Positions 57,801 to 64,000 of a stretch of DNA of 64,000 bases are shown piece by piece. The notes below the pieces were generated by a model, which was given only the letters and a program-made list of their open reading frames with translations, ran no database searches and was not told the origin of the DNA. The stretch spans positions 17,349,789 to 17,413,788 of the forward strand of contig NC_087062.1 in the NCBI RefSeq assembly GCF_963678635.1. The letters are read 5' to 3'. A program made the position numbers and the translations under genes. Source of the stretch: Symsagittifera roscoffensis (Eukaryota > Xenacoelomorpha > Acoela > Convolutidae). Within the stretch, counting starts at the first letter, position 1. Each line of letters begins with the position of its first letter.

Positions 57801-60800
57801 CAAGTAGCTTTCAACGTCATTGGAACCAATGAATGCCCCCGGTATTAACATCTTGGAGCTGTAATTAACATCTTTACCCGCTGTTTTTTACGGAAGTGAT
57901 CAGCAGTTTCTCTGTTTTATAGCTCGTTTTGCCCTAATTTTCCCTTGAAAAAGATCCAGTTACTTCGTGCTTTTCAAAATCATTTCAAAATTTTCAAGCC
58001 AAATTAAATATACACAAATCGATTAATTGTTTATCAATTTTTCCTATTTTCTTCTTTGAACTGTGGATTTAACGTTTTTAGCAAATAATTAGATTTTTTT
58101 GGTTATTTTCCGACAAGCTCGACATTTTTTTATCAATTCAGTTTTTTTGAAACTCACTTCTTGCTGACTCTGGTTGTTTTCTCTGTTGCGCCTGTAGTGC
58201 AAAGCGAGTATCACTAAGCGAGTGTCGGTTGAACTGCTAAGAAGGATGTAATCAAATGAAACGGTTTTCCCATAGGTCTAAGTAGAAAATTAACCTTTAT
58301 CCCATGTCTGTCATGACTATTGTACAATGCGAGTATCACTAAGGGAGTGTCCGTGCAACCGCCAAGTAGGAAGTAGACAAATTTTGATTTTTGAATTATT
58401 TTTCAAATTCGCATATAATACGCGCTGAAATAGTCACAATTATTTAATTACTTTACGGACGTTCGGTTTGATTTACAATGTATTTGAAAATAGATTCAAT
58501 TATTTTAGAGTGGTAACAAACTGATTATGAAAGTTCTGAGTATTTTTGGTGGTCTCGGTCTTCATAAAGTATCGCTAATATTAGCTCAGCAAGATTACAG
58601 ATCTTCTCGTCTCTGTTTCTATTTACACGTTTACATTTTTGACAATTGTCTAAAACAATTTTCATTTGCCTGAAAATTCAATTGTCTCAATTTCTTATTG
58701 TTAAAGCTTTTCCTTAAAGCTGTTCCAGTTCCTTGCACTAAAACTTAATATAAATTTTGTTTTACTTCTATTGATAGCAAACAACCTCAGCTTTCTTATC
58801 TGGGCTTTAAAAAGGAGATGTTACTACCAGCAAGAAGTTGATTAGTTGCGAATTTTTTCTTAGTGATCTGTTTTTAAAACAACAATACCTATGTGATTTT
58901 TTCAAAGATAGCAACAGAGCTTGCCAGAAAATTAAGTTTCAAAAAACGTTTCTGGGTAAGCAACGTTAAAATGACGCCTGAATATTTTCATAAAATTTAC
59001 TTAAGTAGTCTGCATTTTTTCATGTTTCTGAAAAATCATCGCTTTTTAACTTTCAATCAATAGAGTTTGAACTCAGGGTGCCGCAGGCCCTTCACTGAAG
59101 TTTATTTCAATAAGTTTTCTAAGAACTTGAGCATATGTACCGAGAAACCCAGGAAAGATAATTTTTAAGCAGAGAATCTCCCTAGCAATACACCATTAAT
59201 GATAAGACTACTTCAAAGAAAATTTTTAGTTTGTAGAGCTAAAGGAACGAAAGCGCAGACTACTATTAGTATCTGATAGACCCGTAGCCTCTTATTAGGT
59301 TTTGAACTTGTGAAGTAACCTCGGTTATTTTAATAGTTTTTCACATTCTGATTTACTGAAAAAATTCTTCAAATACAATAATAGACCTTCACTGGTAAGT
59401 CAAATAAAATGCAACTTCAGCTTTTTACTATCGAGATTGCTTTTTAAAATGATATTTCAGACAATTTTTTTAAACTAACTTATGCAAAAAAAACACTTCC
59501 ATTGATAGTAAAGTGACCTCCGTTAAATTAAACGTTTCTGATTTTCAAAAAGTAAACTTTAACATCTGCAATATGTTTTCTTTGCGTGTTGAAAACTGAG
59601 CGTGGATGGTACTACCTGGCCTTTTGAAGCCCATAATTTGGTATATCCGGAAAGTAGAATATCTTAAACTCTGCCATTGATTCCCTCAGAATTATGGTTA
59701 AACAAAAATAGTCCAAAAAAGACCAAATTTTATAGTAAATCTCCGAAAGACAACAAAAAGGCAAATAGAGACCTTTAAGTGAGAAAAAACGTTTTGCAGA
59801 GTTCTAAATTGCAATTTTCGAATTGTTGAGTTCTACTGCTGAGAGTAAGCTGTTAAAACAAAAAAATTGGTATACAGACAGACAGTTTTGTATTCAACTG
59901 AAAAAAAACTTGGAAAAACAATATCTGCACTAATCGCCCGGAAGGTAAATAACGACAAGAGACAAAATCTAATTCTAAAACTATTGATTCGCGTCAAAGT
60001 CAGATACTAATTCAAAGTTTTTACTATCGAAAAAGTTTTAAAATGAAAATGATTTGCTTTAAAATTATTCTTATATTAGAATATTACGTAATTTTACAAC
60101 GATTTTTTGGAATTTTTTAAAATATATTCCGTTCTCCAACGCACAAATTTTTTTCCCATTTTTTTTCTTTTCTGCATAGATTTTTTCACTTATTTGAATA
60201 TTTTGTTTTATTTCACTCGTTTTATTTGGTGTGATTCGATAACAAATTGAATCCATTTGACATGCACCTTGTTCTTAAAATTGTTTGTGAATCATTTTAT
60301 TCGTGATCATTCGAAGAAAAAAAATTGAATCGATCTGACATGCACATTGACATGAGTTGATTTGACATGCACATCTTTTCTTTAGAGTCATGAGTATTTT
60401 GAAATATTACATAATGTTTGCAACGATTGTTTGGTTTTTTGGACATATTCCGTTCTCTAACACACCTTCAAATTTTTTCCTTCTTTTCCACTTTTTTGAA
60501 CAGTTCTAGAGTTAGTTTGTTATATTTCACTCATTTTAGTTAAGATGATTCGAAAAAATAAAAACTGAATCAATTTGACATGCACAATGTCAGACTAGCC
60601 TTTCAGTTGATGTTAAATCGAATTCAGGATGTTTCTAGAGTGCTGAAAGCCAATTTAGTTTAACAGTTAAATAGTTCGACAGTTGACGGTTTGAGACAGC
60701 TCTCTTCCGAAGAAAACAACTATTACTTCACATAAGGGAAGCTTTATCGCACAATACCTCAACTTGCCCGATATGAAAAACAGGATGAGTAACGATTGTA

Positions 60801-62739
60801 ATCTGAAAACAAAATGCTACAATGTATCAAAAATTCCACACAGAATTTGAAAAAAAATACCAATACGCGTGACCCTCAATTCCTGTTCAATTTATTGACT
60901 GCAATTCCTGAAGCCTTTTCGAACAATTTGTACTATTGGAAAACCAAATGATTCCGCCCGAATAGAACATATTCTCCGGACAAAGAAATCTTTTTTTTTC
61001 AAGAAACTGACCTGACGTTTTGTCTCTCCTTTTCTTTTCACTGTTTAAACTGACGTCCATTAGGTAATTTAAATTGCTAAGGTGCAATCACATTGTTGAA
61101 GGGCCATTCTTCCAGATCAATGAAACTGCCAAAATCTTTGATTTTCACAACGTTCATTTCAATAATAAACGTCTTTAAAATTTGAGGTAATTTCGAAAAA
61201 TTCGTACACTCGCAAAGAGCAACCGGTCTTGCCATTTGAAACATACGCTTCCTACATTCCATTAGAGTCACCAGTGAACTTTTGTCCTCCAAACACATTA
61301 TCAAATTGATACAGAGCCATGAGATAAAAATTCAATAACTAAACAACAAAATCTGTGTCTATCTGCGTCAATTTAACTACCCACCTGCTCTAAATGGCAC
61401 CCTAGTACTTCGATGTTGCCTTCACTAATCTCACTAAGAGCATTAAGAAGAAATGACTTATTTTCGACTTCTGTCAAATTTCAAGTTGAAACTTGTTTTT
61501 CCATTTTGGAAGTTGTTAGGACGCATAAAAGTCTTGCAAAAACGTTTGGAGACATAGAGGTGAGTATAGGGACATCATCAGGGTTATAACAATTAACAAT
61601 TTCACGAAGACATGAACGATTTTTAAAACGATTATACAAATAAAGAACAAATTACCGAATTTTTATAGCAGTGATTACATTTTCCAGATTTCTACTACTC
61701 ATAGATAGAAGTTTGTCTTCGATTTGTGAGGGAAAACAGTCGACTTTTCCAAATAATTGCGAAATAAAATTACACTAAAGAATAACTCTGATACATTAAA
61801 AAAAATAAGCAACAGCATTATTGACACATTGACCCACTGAGTCAGATATTTCATCCCTATCCTTTCATTGAACCTCGCAAAACTTCACCTTTTTTCTAAC
61901 ATGTTTTATATTTAAAAAAAACAGAAATTTATGGTCCTCGCAATACAGTTAGGACCAGTATTTATTTCAGTTCACTGTCATCCCCACAACATTTTTTTTC
62001 ATTTCGAAAAAATATTCAGCCTATCGAAATTAAGTTACTCGAAGACTGCTATCGCTCTAACTGCATCCACATTTTTTAAAACTTAATTAATGACTCAGAA
62101 CAGATCTTCGATTAAGATACACTTATAACGATACTAATTGCGCACTCAACGTGTTATAGCCACATCTAAGAAAATCAAGTCTCAATCAACCAAGAAGTAC
62201 GACAATTCACTAGCTTATTACCAAACTATTTTTTCCTAAGCCCAAAAATGACTATCTTTCCACACCCTTAAGCCTTCCTTCAAAACAGATTTTTTGCCTG
62301 ACAAAAAAAAAAAACTTAGATAAACCAAACAGGGATCCTTTTTGCATGACAGTTTATTAGATTCAAAATCAAAATTTATATGGTGTTTAAATAGCTACGA
62401 ATAAGAAAAACGTTCATTTTGTACGCTTTAGCTTTGAAACTTTCTAGTAACCATGTCGAGAAGGAATGACTACAAGCTAACAGTAGCTATTGATTTGTAA
62501 CGCCACCATTTAATAACAGGTACTGAGACAGCCCACATTATATCGCACATTAATTGCCAAATCAACCCAAAAAACTCTTTTGGTTTATAAAGCCATAAGA
62601 CTCATTAAAGACCAATCTTTGATCTAAACCCGAGACTAATATGCTAAGGATGACACTATAATTATTCATGATTCACATTTTCATAAAACCAAACAAGATG
62701 GAAAAAATGCAAAGAAATTGAGTAAAAACAATCCACTTT
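57801..62739. other. Gene-poor stretch with local duplications
   Basis: No gene supported. GCGAGTATCACTAAG(C/G)GAGTGT occurs at about 58204 and 58328. The block at 60078-60260 is repeated, diverged, at about 60402-60590. From 60600 to 62739 I see only short ORFs without motifs. Confidence 0.4.
60060..60590. repeat. Diverged tandem duplication, period about 325 bp
   Basis: Both units carry ATATTAC(G/A)TAAT, CAACGATT, ATATTCCGTTCTC(C/T)AAC, TATTTCACTC(G/A)TTTTA and GAATC(C/A)ATTTGACATGCAC. Two further GACATGCACAT copies lie between them (60340-60375). Confidence 0.7.
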
Positions 62740-63155
62740 CAGGGGCGGATCTAGGATTTTCTCGATGGGGGGGGGGGGGGGGCGGATTTGCAAAAACCTT
62801 TCGAAAGTTTTGACGACCTTTTTTTTAGGTCGACGAAATTGATTTCCGGAGCTCTCCTAAAGCACAAAAAAAACGCTGTTTTGGCCAAATTTTCTGCGCT
62901 ACAGGCAAATTTTTGAAAAAGAGGTCAAAAAGGCCATTTATGGGCACTTTTTGGAAAATTTTGACAAAAAATTGCGTTTTTTTGGCGCGCGCTCCCCCTC
63001 AAAGTTAGTATATATTGGCGCCAAAGACGCCTTTAAAAAAATTTTAGGGTCCGTCACCAAAAATTGATTTCTTAAAAAGTGGAGGGCGTCGGCAGGGCGT
63101 CGAAGCCCTGAGGAAAGGGGGAAACGCCCCCCCCCCCCCCCTAAATCCGACCCTG
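62740..63155 (-). mobile_element. hAT-like MITE, second copy (inverse orientation to 13316-13724)
   Basis: 416 bp from CAGGGGCGGATCTAGG to ATCCGACCCTG. The interior is the reverse complement of the first copy: a GGCGCGCGCTCCCCCTCAAAG block, then TATATTGGCGCCAAAG, and the G and C homopolymer runs at opposite ends. The flanks TCCACTTT and CCCCCTTT match at 6 of 8 positions, a decayed target duplication. Confidence 0.82.
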
Positions 63156-64000
63156 CCCCCTTTTCCAACGACCTTTCAAAATCATACTTCCACGAATGGC
63201 TTCACCCACCAGTTCGGATGGGCATCCTGAGCATGCTCTTAAGCCGGCCTAACTCACCACACTCAACCACGCCAAGAACAACACACAAATTTTTCTAATA
63301 GGAGTGGTTTCGCTTTGAGCTGCTCTTCAAAAAAACATAATAATTATAAACTTTGCAAAAAGTTTGATAAATCATACTAAATTTGAAGAAAATCCAGTGC
63401 CTTAAAAACTAGGTTGTACAACTAATGTTTCTAGTCAGACTTCTTTAGTGACACGAGGTAAAACGAGAAAATACCGCTCAATGCGTTGTGGAGTTTTTCG
63501 AAATTTGAAGATAAAAAAGACTTGCTATAAACTAAGATTAAAATGAAAAACGAAACTGAAAAACCAAAATTTGAAAAAAAACTGCATAAGTTGAAAAAAA
63601 ATTGTCACAAAAAATAACTTCCAGAAAACCTAGAAAAAAAACTTTTAACATCTATAAAAACATCCCAACGACGTCATTATTATCAAATATGAAAAGTTGA
63701 TAAATAAGATTACAACAAAAATAAGCCCGTTGATGAAATAAAAAAACGCGAAAATTAGTTTCATAAAATTTCAGCCGGAAAAACCAAACTCTTGAATATC
63801 GTACAATATTCGCCAAATTATTTTGTAGACAAAACAGTCAAATTAGAATTGCAATAAAAAACTGTGTAATTTCATGATGTTTTTCGAAATTTAATAATGT
63901 TTTTCATCTTAAATTGATTTTCTACCAAAACTTTGTGGCGAGTAAAAACTCTGAAAACCCTTGAACTTTTTTAAAACTGACTTGAAAACGAAATAAAAGA
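63156..64000. other. Intergenic, nothing recognised
   Basis: AT-rich sequence with A runs; no ORF of note and no repeat that I could match elsewhere in the window. Confidence 0.4.

Noticed and set aside
1-64000. CRISPR arrays, bacterial operons or phage genes
   Set aside because: No regularly spaced short repeats and no prokaryotic gene organisation; the genes are intron-containing and of animal type.

Overview
The window is nuclear DNA from an invertebrate animal. The evidence is intron-containing genes with GT-AG splice sites, a complete WDR11 orthologue, a tandem calponin-homology protein, and animal-type retroelements. The sequence is strongly AT-rich and mostly intergenic or intronic, and much of it is decayed mobile DNA. 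I cannot fix the phylum from sequence alone.

Layout. 1-479 (+): 3' end of a class I SAM-methyltransferase-like gene with an in-frame TGA. 5141-17079 (-): WDR11, six exons resolved to the base with matching phases, predicted 1225 aa. 17795-25657 (-): two 3'-most coding exons of a large tandem-CH, coiled-coil protein. One of these exons is 4.65 kb, and the 5' end of the gene is not located. 30971-40688 (+): a two-exon gene for a predicted 110-aa secreted peptide or prohormone-like protein. Its 9.4-kb intron contains, on the opposite strand, a complete two-exon nucleoside diphosphate kinase gene (38319-38952). From 40.7 kb to the end there is no intact host gene that I can support. 45.8-57.8 kb is a mosaic of Ty3/gypsy-like retroelement remnants on the minus strand, with a large direct duplication and a 1.1-kb insertion that may be a solo LTR.

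Mobile DNA. Several families recur: (i) a roughly 410-bp hAT-like MITE with a perfect 8-bp target duplication; (ii) a MITE-like family ('F1') bounded by AAGAGT(C)AATGAACG inverted ends; (iii) a 480-575-bp family ('M2') starting ACAAGGATAGCC, with a conserved hairpin and subterminal GTTCCGACC/GGTCGGAAC; (iv) short elements carrying the hairpin GCGAAGC-GGA-GCTTCGC; (v) tRNA-like SINE heads with recognisable A and B boxes; (vi) the 3' end of a non-LTR retrotransposon ORF. Nested insertions give relative ages.

The host genes have unrelated roles: trans-Golgi vesicle capture (WDR11), actin binding (tandem CH), nucleotide metabolism (NDK) and a secreted peptide. The tandem-CH gene and WDR11 lie head to tail on the minus strand, 715 bp apart. 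WDR11, NDK and the secreted-peptide gene each have a 3'-splice-site-like sequence shortly upstream of the start codon. This could be 5'-UTR introns or spliced-leader trans-splicing.
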